Below are positions 23,726 through 33,357 of a stretch of 43,735 nucleotides of DNA, piece after piece. Location of the stretch: positions 1 to 43,735 of the IMG/VR virus record IMGVR_UViG_3300020147_000016, one strand, 5' to 3'. Numbering within the stretch: position 1 is the stretch's first letter; each line of letters opens with the position of its first letter. A program made the translations under genes and the position numbers. The notes under the pieces were generated by a model that saw only the letters and a list, made by a program, of their open reading frames with translations, searched no databases and had not been told where the DNA came from. This DNA is from a virus.

Positions 23726-24760
23726 ATGACCGATCCCGAGATCCCGTACATCACGCGGGAGGTAGTGCAGCGTGAGCTGGGCTATGCCGATTCCGTCCGC
23801 CTGAACAAGCGGATCGACGCCAAGATTCTCCAGTCTTCGCGCGAAGTCGAGTCGCTGTGTCACCGGCGCTTCTACCCCTGGACCGGTACGCGCACCTTCG
23901 ATGTCCCCGAAACGGACACGCTCTGGTTGCATGAGAACGAGCTGAGCGAGATCACCGCCATCGACTCCGGCGGCACGGCCATGACCGGTGACGACTACAT
24001 TGCTCAGCCGGCCAGCGGTCCGCCCTACCGGTGGCTGGACATCCGATGGTCCGGCTCGGTGGGCTGGGAGGCCGGCGACACCTGGCAGCGCTCGATCGCC
24101 ATCACTGGCACCTACCATCATCCGGTGGCCACGAAGGTTGACTCCTTCACCAACGGTGAAGTGGCCACCGATGACACCACGCTCGCGCTCGATGCTGACT
24201 CCGACATCGGAGTCGGCTCGCTGATCCTGATCGGCTCTGAGCGCATGCTGGTCACCGAGAAGGAGCTGACGCTCGCCGGAGCCACCCTCGCCGCGGACCT
24301 CGCGGCGAGCAAGGGTCAGAGCCTGGTTCCGGTCACCAATCCCGGCGTCTTCGGCATCGGCGAGGTCATCCTGATCGGCGCCGAGCGCATGCTGATCGAG
24401 CAGATCAGCGGCGACAATCTGATCGTTGCGCGCGGCTACAGCGCCTCCACGCTGGCCGAGCACACCACAGGCGACTTCATCGCCGCGCCCCGGCTGGCCA
24501 CGGTCCGGCGAGGCATCCTCGGCACGAGCGTGGCCGCGCACGCCTCAGATGCGACGATCACCCTCTTGCAGGCACCTTCACTCGTCCAGGAAGCAACACT
24601 CGCGCTCACCGTCACGGCACTCGAGCAAGGCTCGAGCGGCTATGGCCGCACCGTCGGCTCCGGGGACAACCAGCGCGAGGCGGCCGGCCGCGGAGTGAAG
24701 ACGATCCTGGACGCCGTCTACAGCGCCTACGGTCGCAAGGCGCGCGGACGGGCGGTCTGA
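23726..24760 (+). CDS. Head-tail connector (gp6-like adaptor), extended
   Basis: 344 residues. The N-terminal ~60 residues (YITREVVQRELGYAD ... ILQSSREVESLCHRRFYPW) match the helical start of head-tail adaptor proteins. The rest is long for the family and contains two similar blocks (LILIGSERMLVTEKEL and VILIGAERMLIEQISG), an internal duplication of a beta module. Joins portal to tail. Confidence 0.7.
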   Translation: MTDPEIPYITREVVQRELGYADSVRLNKRIDAKILQSSREVESLCHRRFYPWTGTRTFDVPETDTLWLHENELSEITAIDSGGTAMTGDDYIAQPASGPPYRWLDIRWSGSVGWEAGDTWQRSIAITGTYHHPVATKVDSFTNGEVATDDTTLALDADSDIGVGSLILIGSERMLVTEKELTLAGATLAADLAASKGQSLVPVTNPGVFGIGEVILIGAERMLIEQISGDNLIVARGYSASTLAEHTTGDFIAAPRLATVRRGILGTSVAAHASDATITLLQAPSLVQEATLALTVTALEQGSSGYGRTVGSGDNQREAAGRGVKTILDAVYSAYGRKARGRAV

Positions 24761-25137
24761 TGGCCACCGTCTCGGGGCCGTTCTTCTCGGCCAGCGCGGA
24801 CCGCATCATGGATGCCGGCGTGAAGGAGATCGAGCGCCGGGTGGCCGCCGCGGCGCACTGGCGACTCCAGCTCTTCATGCACGGCTACTTCCGTCGTCCA
24901 CGCCCGTACTACTGGACGCGCGTCATTGACAAGCCGCGCGCCGATTACCACGTGGTCACTGATCAGGGCGTGGTTTACGGCGCCTGGCTGGAAGGCATCG
25001 GAAGCCGGAACCGGACCACCCGTTTCAAGGGCTACCGGCACTTCCGGCAGACGACCGCGATCATGAACAACGCGCGACTCACCAGGCACATCATCGATCC
25101 CGTGATGACCGATATCGTGCGGGTGCTGAACGGATGA
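24760..25137 (+). CDS. Head closure/neck protein (HK97 gp10-like)
   Basis: 125 residues. ATG overlaps the preceding stop (TGATGG). A helical N-terminus, a basic aromatic loop (FRRPRPYYWTRV) and the order connector, neck, tail terminator support the assignment more than sequence does. Confidence 0.55.
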   Translation: MATVSGPFFSASADRIMDAGVKEIERRVAAAAHWRLQLFMHGYFRRPRPYYWTRVIDKPRADYHVVTDQGVVYGAWLEGIGSRNRTTRFKGYRHFRQTTAIMNNARLTRHIIDPVMTDIVRVLNG

Positions 25138-25601
25138 TCAACTCTCTGGACGTCATCGAGATGGCCGTGAGCCACGCCATGGCTACCGGCTACTTCGAAC
25201 GTGTGAACCAGTACGAGCCCAAGTCGGCACCGATCGAGGGATTGTTCGCCGCGGTGTGGGTGCAAAGCATCGCGCCGTACGCCGCGCAGTCCGGCCTGGC
25301 TGCGACGTCCGCTTATCTCATCCTCAACGTGCGCATCTACACCAACATGATCGCCGAGCCGCAGGACATGATCGACCCTCGGATCATGGAGGCGACCGAT
25401 GAGCTGATGCGGCGCTATTCCGCGGACTTCACCCTTGACGGCTTGGTGGCCGCGGTTGATCTGCTCGGCCAGGGGACGGAGAGTCTGCGTGCCGAGGCCG
25501 GCTACATCCAGATCGGTAGCGGTGACAAGGGCGCGATGTTCCGCGTCATGACCATCACCCTGCCCTTGATCCTCAATGACGCGTGGGAGCAACAGCCATG
25601 A
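25134..25601 (+). CDS. Tail terminator-like protein
   Basis: 155 residues with the pattern of minor tail/tail-completion proteins: IEGLFAAVWVQSIAPYAAQSGLA, LILNVRIYTNM, then MMRRYSADFTL-like and GYIQIGSGDKGAMFRVMTITLPL. It caps the tail tube and meets the neck. ATG overlaps upstream stop (ATGA). Confidence 0.7.
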   Translation: MINSLDVIEMAVSHAMATGYFERVNQYEPKSAPIEGLFAAVWVQSIAPYAAQSGLAATSAYLILNVRIYTNMIAEPQDMIDPRIMEATDELMRRYSADFTLDGLVAAVDLLGQGTESLRAEAGYIQIGSGDKGAMFRVMTITLPLILNDAWEQQP

Positions 25602-26329
25602 GCAAGCAGAGCGGATTGGGCGATCAGCTCCTGATCGACGGCTATCTCCTGTCCGGTGACATCGGCTCCCTGAGCCGGATCGGCGGGGGCCCTGCCGCGC
25701 TGGACATGACCGGTATCGACAAGGAAGCCTTCGAACGCAAGGGTGGTCTGCTCACCGGCGCCATCGAGTTCACTTCGTTCTTCAACGACGCGGCCGGCCA
25801 GGCGCACCCGGTGCTCTCCGCACTGCCCACCACGGACCGCTACGTCACCTATCTACGCGGCTCCGGCATCGGGAAGGGTGCCGCCTCCATCCTGGCCGTA
25901 CAGGTCGGCTACGACCCCTCGCGCGGCCAGGATGGCTCCTTGACGATGAACACGTCAGCGCAGTCGACGGGCGGTATCCCGCTGGAATGGGGCGAGCAGC
26001 TCACGGCCGGCGTGCGCACAGACACCGCGGCCACGAACGGCGCGAGCCTGGACGGCGGTGCCGCGACCACGTTCGGCGGGAGCGCCTACCTTCACGTGCT
26101 CGCGGTCACCGGGACCTCGGTGACGGTGACCCTGCAGGACTCGGCGGACAACTCGAGCTGGGCCAACATCACCGGTGGTGCGTTCACCGCGGCTACCGCG
26201 CGCGGGGCACAGCGGCTCACCGTGGCCGGCACCGTTCGCCGGTACGTCCGGGCAATCACCTCCGGCACGTTCACCAACGCTCAGTTCGTGGTGGCCTTCA
26301 CCCGGCACCTGACGGCGATGAGCTACTGA
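25598..26329 (+). CDS. Tail tube protein 1 with C-terminal Ig-like extension
   Basis: 243 residues. The N-terminal ~140 residues are the tube domain (DMTGIDKEAFERKGG ... FFNDAAGQAH). Residues ~145-243 add a beta-sandwich (VTVTLQDSADNSSWANI) like discoidin/Ig decorations on tail tubes. The gene at 26935 shares the tube core without the extension. ATG overlaps the previous stop. Confidence 0.7.
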   Translation: MSKQSGLGDQLLIDGYLLSGDIGSLSRIGGGPAALDMTGIDKEAFERKGGLLTGAIEFTSFFNDAAGQAHPVLSALPTTDRYVTYLRGSGIGKGAASILAVQVGYDPSRGQDGSLTMNTSAQSTGGIPLEWGEQLTAGVRTDTAATNGASLDGGAATTFGGSAYLHVLAVTGTSVTVTLQDSADNSSWANITGGAFTAATARGAQRLTVAGTVRRYVRAITSGTFTNAQFVVAFTRHLTAMSY

Positions 26330-26472
26330 TGACCGAAAAGCGTGGACAGGAGCAGGCCTCGAAGGTGCCAAAGTCGCCTCCGCGACCGAGCAAGGCACCC
26401 GATCCGCCCCCGTCGTCGGGCTCGGCGATGCGTCGGTGTTGCCTGAACTGCTGGGGAAGGTGCCGTTACTGA
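26329..26472 (+). CDS. 47-residue small protein between tail genes
   Basis: The ATG overlaps the tail gene stop (TGATG) and its own stop overlaps the next ATG in the same way. It has a Lys/Pro/Ser-rich linker and a C-terminal C-C-x2-C ... C cluster. The double overlap is the main support. Function unknown. Confidence 0.5.
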   Translation: MTEKRGQEQASKVPKSPPRPSKAPDPPPSSGSAMRRCCLNCWGRCRY

Positions 26473-26933
26473 TGACCATGCCGAACCCGTTCCGGATGCA
26501 ACCGCTGGGCCCGGTCCAGGCCTACAAGACGTACGCCATCCGCCAGCCCTTGGCTACGCACTGGCGCCGCGCCACCTGCGAAGAGGTCGGGTGCGAAGCT
26601 TTCCTCAAAGGGTGGGTCACGCGAGTGCCTGCCGGCTCGCCGCAGGCCGAGTACATCGCGAGCAAGGTTCACGGCCGGCGCTTCCATGAGACGACTGGTC
26701 ACGGCAACCTGGCACGAGCTGAACGAGAGTTCATGTTCGCGCCAGGCCAGCCCTGTTTTCGGGCCAGCGAGCACCGGCTCCCGCACGGCCGGCCGCCGTT
26801 GTACGTGGTCCGCGGGGGCGACCACCGCGGGAACCCGTCCGGCGAGCGGCTCGTCCACCGGCGTCCGGAGGATTGGGCCGAAGACCTCGGCGAGCACCTG
26901 GACATGATCAAAGAACGACAGGAGAAGGGCTGA
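26472..26933 (+). CDS. 153-residue conserved actinophage tail-region protein
   Basis: The segment QPLGPVQAYKTYAI ... THWRRATCEEVGCEAF is a recurrent actinophage signature in genes near the tail tube. ATG at 26472 overlaps the upstream stop. A C-x4-C pair may bind metal. Role in tail assembly is inferred from position. Confidence 0.65.
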   Translation: MTMPNPFRMQPLGPVQAYKTYAIRQPLATHWRRATCEEVGCEAFLKGWVTRVPAGSPQAEYIASKVHGRRFHETTGHGNLARAEREFMFAPGQPCFRASEHRLPHGRPPLYVVRGGDHRGNPSGERLVHRRPEDWAEDLGEHLDMIKERQEKG

Positions 26934-26934
26934 C

Positions 26935-27342
26935 ATGGCCAAAGAGTCAGGACTGGGCTGGACCACGCTGAGCGTGGACGATTCCGCAGGCACCCCGAAC
27001 GACATCAAGAACGACGTCACCAACTTCAACTTCTCCACGCCGCGCGCGGTCCAGGATGTGACCGGTATCGACAAGAGCGCGATCGAGCGGCTCCTCCTGC
27101 TGGCCGACTTCTCGACCACGTTGAACGGCGTGTTCAACGACGCGGCCGGCAAGAGCCACGCCACATTCAAGACCGTGCCGAGCTCGAGCGTGGCGCGCAC
27201 GACCACCATCGTGATCTCTGGCCAGACGCTCGCGCCGGAGGTGCTCTACACCGATTACCAGCTCACCCGGGGCACGGATGGCTCCCTCACCTGGACGGCG
27301 CCCGGCTCCCTGGCCGACGGCACCGTCCCGGCTTGGTCGTAG
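26935..27342 (+). CDS. Tail tube protein 2 (paralog of 25598-26329)
   Basis: 135 residues. Shares SGLG, D-V/M-TGIDK-x-A-x-ER and FNDAAG-x-x-H with the first tail tube protein and lacks its C-terminal extension. Two tube paralogs may be laid down in a mixed tube, or one may be decorative. It lies just before the chaperone genes, the classic place of the major tail protein. Confidence 0.7.
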   Translation: MAKESGLGWTTLSVDDSAGTPNDIKNDVTNFNFSTPRAVQDVTGIDKSAIERLLLLADFSTTLNGVFNDAAGKSHATFKTVPSSSVARTTTIVISGQTLAPEVLYTDYQLTRGTDGSLTWTAPGSLADGTVPAWS

Positions 27343-27345
27343 TCC

Positions 27346-27750
27346 GTGGGTCACAAGATCAAGCGGAAGGTCTTCGCGCTCCAGTTCGAAGGGCACGAGG
27401 ATCTGGACGGCGCTACTGTACGCGTCCGCTCCGTTAGCCTCGGCAAGCTCTTCGAGGTTGCCGGCCAGGCGGAGCAGGCGCGCGACGGCAAGTTCAAGCT
27501 GGACGACGTCCGCGCTCTGTTCGAACTGTTCACCGACCGTCTCGACTCCTGGGATCTCGAGGACGAAGACGGCACGCCGATTGAGCAGGACATGGACGGC
27601 CTGCTCTCCCTTGATCCGGATGTGGCGCTCGAGATCGTGCTGACCTGGTTCGACGTCATGATCAGCATCAAGCGGGACACCGACTTGGGAAAAGAATCGA
27701 CCTCTGGCGAGCAGTTCCCGGAGGCGTCCATCCCGATGGCAGTCGCGTAG
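27346..27750 (+). CDS. Tail assembly chaperone G (short form)
   Basis: 134 residues from GTG 27346. A ubiquitin-like beta start (KVFALQFEGHEDLDGATVRVRSV) and acidic helical end are typical of the first tail chaperone. It binds the tape measure during tail assembly. The frame carries a slippery heptamer near its end that gives a longer product. Confidence 0.75.
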   Translation: MGHKIKRKVFALQFEGHEDLDGATVRVRSVSLGKLFEVAGQAEQARDGKFKLDDVRALFELFTDRLDSWDLEDEDGTPIEQDMDGLLSLDPDVALEIVLTWFDVMISIKRDTDLGKESTSGEQFPEASIPMAVA

Positions 27751-27917
27751 AGAAGCCGGATGAGCTCGCTCAGGCGGAGCTGATCATCGGCCTAGCCGAC
27801 CGGTGGCACAAGCTGCCGGAGGAGATCTTGGCCATGGACGCGGTCAATCTGCGATTGCTGGCGATCGTCAGCCACGGCAAGCCGGACGAAGGGAAGGGGG
27901 AAGTCGATGCCCAATGA
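27346..27917 (+). CDS. Tail assembly chaperone GT (programmed -1 frameshift product)
   Basis: At 27687-27693 the in-frame heptamer G-GGA-AAA has the X-XXY-YYZ form. A -1 slip there leaves the 0 frame and continues for about 74 codons (..EKPDELAQAELIIGLADRW..) to the TGA at 27915-27917, just inside the tape measure start. Total about 190 residues. This G/GT arrangement before the tape measure is universal in long-tailed phages. Confidence 0.8.
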
Positions 27918-29565
27918 GGTCGTGATCATCGTCAAGGCGCGCAACGACACGCGCGCTGTCTTCGATCGCATCCGGCAGGAGTCGCGCGATCTCGGCGATG
28001 ACATGGGCACCGATGTGACCACCAATTTCTCCCGCTCGTTCGGCCAGAACATGCGGCGCGAGGCCGGCAACCAGGGCGGCAATATCGCCAGCATCGGAGA
28101 CACCATCGGAGAGACGATCGGCCGGCGCGTCTCCGAGCGCGTGACCGAGCGCATCAACCGCGACGTCAACGAACGTCTTCGCGATGGGGCGGGCCGCGGT
28201 GGGGATGGCGGGGACGGCAGTTACCGCGACGCTAACGGGCGCCTCCGCGGCGCCAACGGCCGCTTCATCTCCGGCGCCGGCTCGGGAGGCGCCGGGGGTA
28301 ACGCCAAGGTCGATGTGGACGTGGATCGGCAGAGCCTGCTGGGCAAGATGGCGGGAATCGGGCAGGCCATCGCTGGCCGAGTGTCCGGCGCTCTCTCCTC
28401 GGCCGTGAGCACTTTCTTCTCTGGCGACTTCCTCTCGATCATCTTGAAGACGCTCTCCGTCGGGGCCCTGGCCGCGGTGCTGCTCCCGACCTTCGGCGCG
28501 GCTATCGGGGCCGTACTGCTCACGGCTGTCTCGGGTGGTGCTCTCGCGGCCGGCATCGCGGCTGCGCTCAAAGACCCCAAGATCATGGCCGAGGTCAAGG
28601 CCTTCGGCGCACGGGTCAAGGACACGTTCAGCAAGTTCGGCGACTTCTTCAAGCCCGCGATCGGTACGACCCTCGAGGGGCTCGGCCGGGTGCTCGAGCA
28701 GATGCGTCCGCTCGTGGATCATCTTGGGGCCGTGCTCGGTCCGGTTGCCGAGAAGCTGGGTGCCGGCGTGGTCGGCTTTCTCCAGAACTTCCTGCCCGCG
28801 CTCACCCGATTCGCTGAGAACGGCGCACCGTTGATCGAGACGCTCGCTGATGAGCTGCCCGGAATCGGCGATGCCCTCGGCGACATGTTCGATGCGATCG
28901 GCGCCGAGGGGGACTCGGCCAATGCTTTCTGGAATGACTTCCTCAACATCATCCAGTTGATCATCCGGACCGTCGGCCACCTGATCGCCAACTTCGCCGA
29001 GATGTACGGATTCGCCCGAACCGTGTTCAAGGGCTTGATCGTCACCATCCTGGATGTCTTCGGCGCCATCCTGGCCGGCGCGGACATCGCCTTCGGTTGG
29101 GTCCCCGGCATCGGCCCCAAGCTCAGCCGGGCACGCAAGCAGTTCGCCGAATTCAAGGCCGGCGTCAACCGGGAGCTCAAGGGGATCGATGACGTCGATG
29201 TCACCGTACGCATCCGTCAGGTTTTCAGCGTGGTCGGCAATGCGGTCGCTGGCGTCGGTGCCATCCTCAGCCGGCGCGCCGCAGGCGGTATCAGCGGCGC
29301 CGCGTCTGGCGGTATCCGCAACGGCATGACGTGGGTTGGTGAGCACGGGCCGGAGCTCGTGCAGCTACCCGCGGGTAGCTCGGTGAAGTCGAATCCGGAC
29401 TCCATGCGGATGGCCGGCCAGAGCACGAGGGGGGGCGGGCCCCTTCTCGTGCAGCTGCTCCTGGACGGCAGGGTGCTGGCTCAGCAGCTGCTCGATCCGC
29501 AGCGTGAGATCGTCAATTCGAGGTTCGGCGGCAACGTCCAGTCGGCATACGGGCGGGCCTACTGA
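27907..29565 (+). CDS. Tape measure protein
   Basis: 552 residues, short for the family, so the tail should be short. Charged helical N-terminus (EVVIIVKARNDTRAVFDRI), Gly-rich linker, then long hydrophobic helices (residues ~165-225) and a C-terminal conserved end with GMTWVGEHGPELVQLP, a signature of phage tape measure proteins. It sets tail length and reaches the host membrane. Confidence 0.85.
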   Translation: MPNEVVIIVKARNDTRAVFDRIRQESRDLGDDMGTDVTTNFSRSFGQNMRREAGNQGGNIASIGDTIGETIGRRVSERVTERINRDVNERLRDGAGRGGDGGDGSYRDANGRLRGANGRFISGAGSGGAGGNAKVDVDVDRQSLLGKMAGIGQAIAGRVSGALSSAVSTFFSGDFLSIILKTLSVGALAAVLLPTFGAAIGAVLLTAVSGGALAAGIAAALKDPKIMAEVKAFGARVKDTFSKFGDFFKPAIGTTLEGLGRVLEQMRPLVDHLGAVLGPVAEKLGAGVVGFLQNFLPALTRFAENGAPLIETLADELPGIGDALGDMFDAIGAEGDSANAFWNDFLNIIQLIIRTVGHLIANFAEMYGFARTVFKGLIVTILDVFGAILAGADIAFGWVPGIGPKLSRARKQFAEFKAGVNRELKGIDDVDVTVRIRQVFSVVGNAVAGVGAILSRRAAGGISGAASGGIRNGMTWVGEHGPELVQLPAGSSVKSNPDSMRMAGQSTRGGGPLLVQLLLDGRVLAQQLLDPQREIVNSRFGGNVQSAYGRAY

Positions 29566-32500
29566 TGACCGAGCTGCAGCCCATCCGTCAGGAACTGCTG
29601 ATCGACGGCGCATGGGTGGACGTCACGTCGGAAACCCGGGGTGTCCCGCGTGAGGTCCGGATCACCCGCGGAAACTCTAGCGAGCAGGCCGCTTTGAGTA
29701 CCGACGTGGCCGCCTTCCAGCTGGACAACACCGACGGGCGTTTCTCCAACCGCAATCCGTTGAGCCCGTACTACGGCATGATCGGGCCCTGGACGCCGTA
29801 CCGGTGCTTCATGCAGACCACTGACGCGAGCCTGCGGCTGACCGATACGAGCACGCTGGGCACTGACGACTACGACGGCGCGCGCGCCTGGACCGCGGAC
29901 AAGGCCGTACTCGACATCACCGGTGACATCGACGTCCGAGTCGACGCGGAGGCCGATGACTGGACCGGGCGCGCCGGCCACATCCTGGCCAGTAAGTACG
30001 TGAGCACCGGCAACCAACGATCATGGTCGTTCACCACGGACCAGTACGGCCGGCTGCTGTTCATCTGGACCACTGACGGCACCTCAGCCACCCGGACGAT
30101 CGCCAGAAGCACCGACTACATCCCAGACCGTGGCCGGCTCTATCTGCGCGCTGTGCTTGATGTCAACACCGGCGCCGGCTGCGCGGCGTATTTCTATACC
30201 GGCGACTCCATGACCGGGCCCTGGACGCAGCTAGGCGCTACGGTCACCGGACCGCTGACCACGAGCATCTACGCTTCATCAGCTCCGCTCGAGGTCGGCA
30301 CCGCCAACGGGGGTGGCACCCGCACCTTTTTCGGATCGGGCATCAATTCCGAGCCCTTCACCGGCAAGATCTACGACTTCGCGCTACGGACCGGTATCGA
30401 CGGCACGATCGTGGCCCGGATGAACGCCACGAGCCAGGCCACCGGCACCACGACATGGTCCGACGGCTTGGGCACACCGAACACCTGGACGCTTGAGGCC
30501 TCGGCCGAGATCTCCGACGCGGACTACCGCTTCTACGGCGAGATTCCAGAAATGCCCGCGGAGTGGGACCCCACCGGCACGGACGTCATCGTGAACATCA
30601 ACGCGTCCTCCATCCGGGAGCGGCTCACGTTCGGCCAGAAGCCCCTGCACTCGCCGATCTACCGCAACTTGTCGCGGCTCGACATGGACGGCTACTGGCC
30701 GATGGAGGACAGCTTCGGCTCCACCTCGATCGGTGCCTACATCGGCCGCACCGGCTACATGAAGGACGCCGCCTTCGGCACGGCGCCGGAACTGCCGGGC
30801 ACGGCCGGCGCGCTCGCCTTCACCTCCGATGACGGCTACGCCTCGGCGATCGCCGAGCCGCGCGGTGCCAACACGGACATCGCGTACGTTCTGTTCTATT
30901 TCCGATTCGAGAACATCCCCGCGGCCAGCAAGGAGATCTTCTCCTTCTACTACCGCTCTGGCTCGGTCTACAAGATCACCATCAACGTCTCCGCGACCAC
31001 CTACGTCATGGAGATCATCGGCAATACGGGCACCGTGATCGGTACGTCGAACACGACCTTCGGTGCCTCGGCCAGCCCGAACCAGTGGATCGCCATGCGC
31101 ATTCTGCTTCGGCAGGATGGCGCCAACGTGGATTGGTTCCTCTCCTGGTATCCGATGGGTGGACCTGTCTACTACGGCACCGAAGGCACCTTCGCAGGCA
31201 CGGCCGGCCGTCCCGTCTCGTGGATCTCCTGGCCGTTTACCGACAAAGGTGATCTTCAAATCGCGCACGTCGCGCTTGCCCGCTCTGACCTCGGGTTCGA
31301 CGATCTTCCGTTCGTTCAGAGCACCAACGGCTACACCAATGAGAGCGCGCGCGACCGCGCGTTGCGCCTGGCCGCGGAGCTGAACATTCCGTTCTGGTGG
31401 ATCGGCCCGAACACGCTCGATGGCATCGAGCAGACGCCGGCCATGGGCGCACAAGGGTTGCTCTCTGGCATCGACCTGCTGCAAGAGTGCGCGGACATCG
31501 ACGGCGGAATCCTGTTCACGCCGCGAGACAGGCTCGGCCTGGCCATCCGCTCCTCCTACTCGATGCGCAACCGCACCGGTCCAGAGATCGACTACACGGC
31601 CTTCCACCTCTCCGACACGCTGCGGCCCCGGGAGAACCGAGACTGGCGCAATGACGTCACCGTGACTCGTGCCGGTGGGTCGTTCGGCCGGTACGTCAAG
31701 GAGTCGGGTTCGAACAACGTCAGCGCGCGCGAGGACGATCCGCAAGGCATCGGCGTCTTCGACGTGTCGATCCCCCGCAATGCGGCCACGGACGCGCAGC
31801 TCGTCCCCCTGGCCGAACGTGAGGTGCTCTTTGGGACGTGGGACGAGCTGCGTTTCGCGCTGGTCCAGATTCAGCTGCACCGTGATGCCGTGCAAGGACT
31901 GGCTTCCGAGATCACGGCTCTCGATCTCGGAAGCCGTTTCGACTTGATCAACCTGCCGCTGTACGGCGGCGGGCCGGACGACGCACCCCAGATCGTCCGC
32001 GGCTACACGGAGTCGATCTCCAACATGACGCGCACCATCGACTTCAACGCCACGCCCTACGGGCCCTACCTCACCGGCATCTACGGCGGTAGCCGGCGTG
32101 TGGCCACCGCGACAAGCACCCTGAGCGGGCCGATGACCGCCTCAGCCACGCAGGTCCCCATCCTGACCTCGGACGCACGTGAGGTATGGAGCACCACGGC
32201 TGAGCCGTACGACATCATTATCGCCGGTGAGCGGATGACGGTAACGAGCATGGGCGCGGCCGGCAACCTCACCGCCCTAGACGGGACGTTTGAGTCGGGC
32301 ATTACCGGATGGTCGGGCACTGGCGGCACGCTGAGCTGGTCATCGGCGCAGGCGCAGACGGGCACGCGCTCGGCCTTGGTCACCGTGTCCGGCTCTCCCA
32401 CGCAGGCCTACATCCGGCCTTCAGGAGCGAACCTGGCACCGGTGAACGCCGGCACGCAATATCGGGCGAGCGGGTGGATTCGCTCGAGCTCGGCAACGGC

Positions 32501-32843
32501 AACGGCCGGCGCCTCGATCGATTGGTACGACAGCGGATTGAACTACCTAAGCACCTCCTTCTCCGGTGGCGCTCTCGTGGCCAACACCTGGACGCAGTAC
32601 TCGGTAACCGGTACGGCGCCGGCCAATGCGGTATACGCGGGCTTCGGCCTCGGAGTGGCAGGCTCGCCCGCGAACGGGACCACGGTCTACTTTGACAACA
32701 TCACTTGGCGCGCCGTGGACGGCAATGGCGGCCAGCTGGCCACGGTGACGCGCGCGATCAACGGGATCAGCAAGGCGCACGTGGCCGGCGCCGCGGTCCG
32801 GATATGGATGCCGGCGCGCTGGGCGCCGGACGTGAGGGGATGA
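29565..32843 (+). CDS. Large tail-tip protein with two LamG-like domains and a C-terminal CBM
   Basis: 1092 residues. The N-terminus (EVRITRGNSSEQAAL ... FQLDNTDGRFSNRNP) is the distal-tail domain common in actinophages. Residues ~90-280 and ~375-560 look like concanavalin/LamG folds. Residues ~590-860 are the hub-like part. Residues ~955-1065 (GTFESGITGWSGTG ... TVYFDNITW) resemble carbohydrate-binding CBM4/9 domains. Baseplate hub and receptor binder in one chain. Confidence 0.8.
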   Translation: MTELQPIRQELLIDGAWVDVTSETRGVPREVRITRGNSSEQAALSTDVAAFQLDNTDGRFSNRNPLSPYYGMIGPWTPYRCFMQTTDASLRLTDTSTLGTDDYDGARAWTADKAVLDITGDIDVRVDAEADDWTGRAGHILASKYVSTGNQRSWSFTTDQYGRLLFIWTTDGTSATRTIARSTDYIPDRGRLYLRAVLDVNTGAGCAAYFYTGDSMTGPWTQLGATVTGPLTTSIYASSAPLEVGTANGGGTRTFFGSGINSEPFTGKIYDFALRTGIDGTIVARMNATSQATGTTTWSDGLGTPNTWTLEASAEISDADYRFYGEIPEMPAEWDPTGTDVIVNINASSIRERLTFGQKPLHSPIYRNLSRLDMDGYWPMEDSFGSTSIGAYIGRTGYMKDAAFGTAPELPGTAGALAFTSDDGYASAIAEPRGANTDIAYVLFYFRFENIPAASKEIFSFYYRSGSVYKITINVSATTYVMEIIGNTGTVIGTSNTTFGASASPNQWIAMRILLRQDGANVDWFLSWYPMGGPVYYGTEGTFAGTAGRPVSWISWPFTDKGDLQIAHVALARSDLGFDDLPFVQSTNGYTNESARDRALRLAAELNIPFWWIGPNTLDGIEQTPAMGAQGLLSGIDLLQECADIDGGILFTPRDRLGLAIRSSYSMRNRTGPEIDYTAFHLSDTLRPRENRDWRNDVTVTRAGGSFGRYVKESGSNNVSAREDDPQGIGVFDVSIPRNAATDAQLVPLAEREVLFGTWDELRFALVQIQLHRDAVQGLASEITALDLGSRFDLINLPLYGGGPDDAPQIVRGYTESISNMTRTIDFNATPYGPYLTGIYGGSRRVATATSTLSGPMTASATQVPILTSDAREVWSTTAEPYDIIIAGERMTVTSMGAAGNLTALDGTFESGITGWSGTGGTLSWSSAQAQTGTRSALVTVSGSPTQAYIRPSGANLAPVNAGTQYRASGWIRSSSATATAGASIDWYDSGLNYLSTSFSGGALVANTWTQYSVTGTAPANAVYAGFGLGVAGSPANGTTVYFDNITWRAVDGNGGQLATVTRAINGISKAHVAGAAVRIWMPARWAPDVRG

Positions 32844-32847
32844 CCAA

Positions 32848-33339
32848 ATGACCCTGCCGGCGATCGGTGATGAGATCTACCCGAGCGACCTGGACGAGCT
32901 GAACCGCGTGGTGTGGGTGGCCGGCGCCGCGAACGTGGCAAACGTGGCCGGCGTGACCACTACGGAAACCGTGGTTACCACGCTGAGCACGACCACATTC
33001 GAGGCGAACACCGCCTACAAGATCGAGGTCGGTGGGCTGGTCCGAGTGTCAGTGGCCAACAACAGCCCCATGTTCCAGCTGCGCAAGACGAACGCGTCCG
33101 GCCAGACGCTCGGCATCCAGGCCCGGTGGGCATGTTGCTCGGCGAACGCCTCGCACGGCTTCAACCTGATCTGGCATTTCCAGGTCGGAGGGACTGCCGT
33201 ATCCGCGGCACTGGTGGCTACGGTGACGGGCGCCGGCACGTACAACACGGATATTCGGGGCGCTGACTCGCCGACGTGGATCAATGCGTACAAGATCGAA
33301 TCGGCGGCCAACATCACTTGGCCTACCACGCTGGTCTGA
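32848..33339 (+). CDS. Minor tail protein/short fibre
   Basis: 163 residues. An N-terminal linker (IGDEIYPSDLDELN) precedes a beta-sandwich (TAYKIEVGGLVRVSV ... NLIWHFQVGGTAVS) of a kind frequent in actinophage tail fibres. It follows the tail-tip gene by 4 bases and probably attaches to it. Confidence 0.65.
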   Translation: MTLPAIGDEIYPSDLDELNRVVWVAGAANVANVAGVTTTETVVTTLSTTTFEANTAYKIEVGGLVRVSVANNSPMFQLRKTNASGQTLGIQARWACCSANASHGFNLIWHFQVGGTAVSAALVATVTGAGTYNTDIRGADSPTWINAYKIESAANITWPTTLV

Positions 33340-33357
33340 TCCCGTAGGCTGGCCGTC

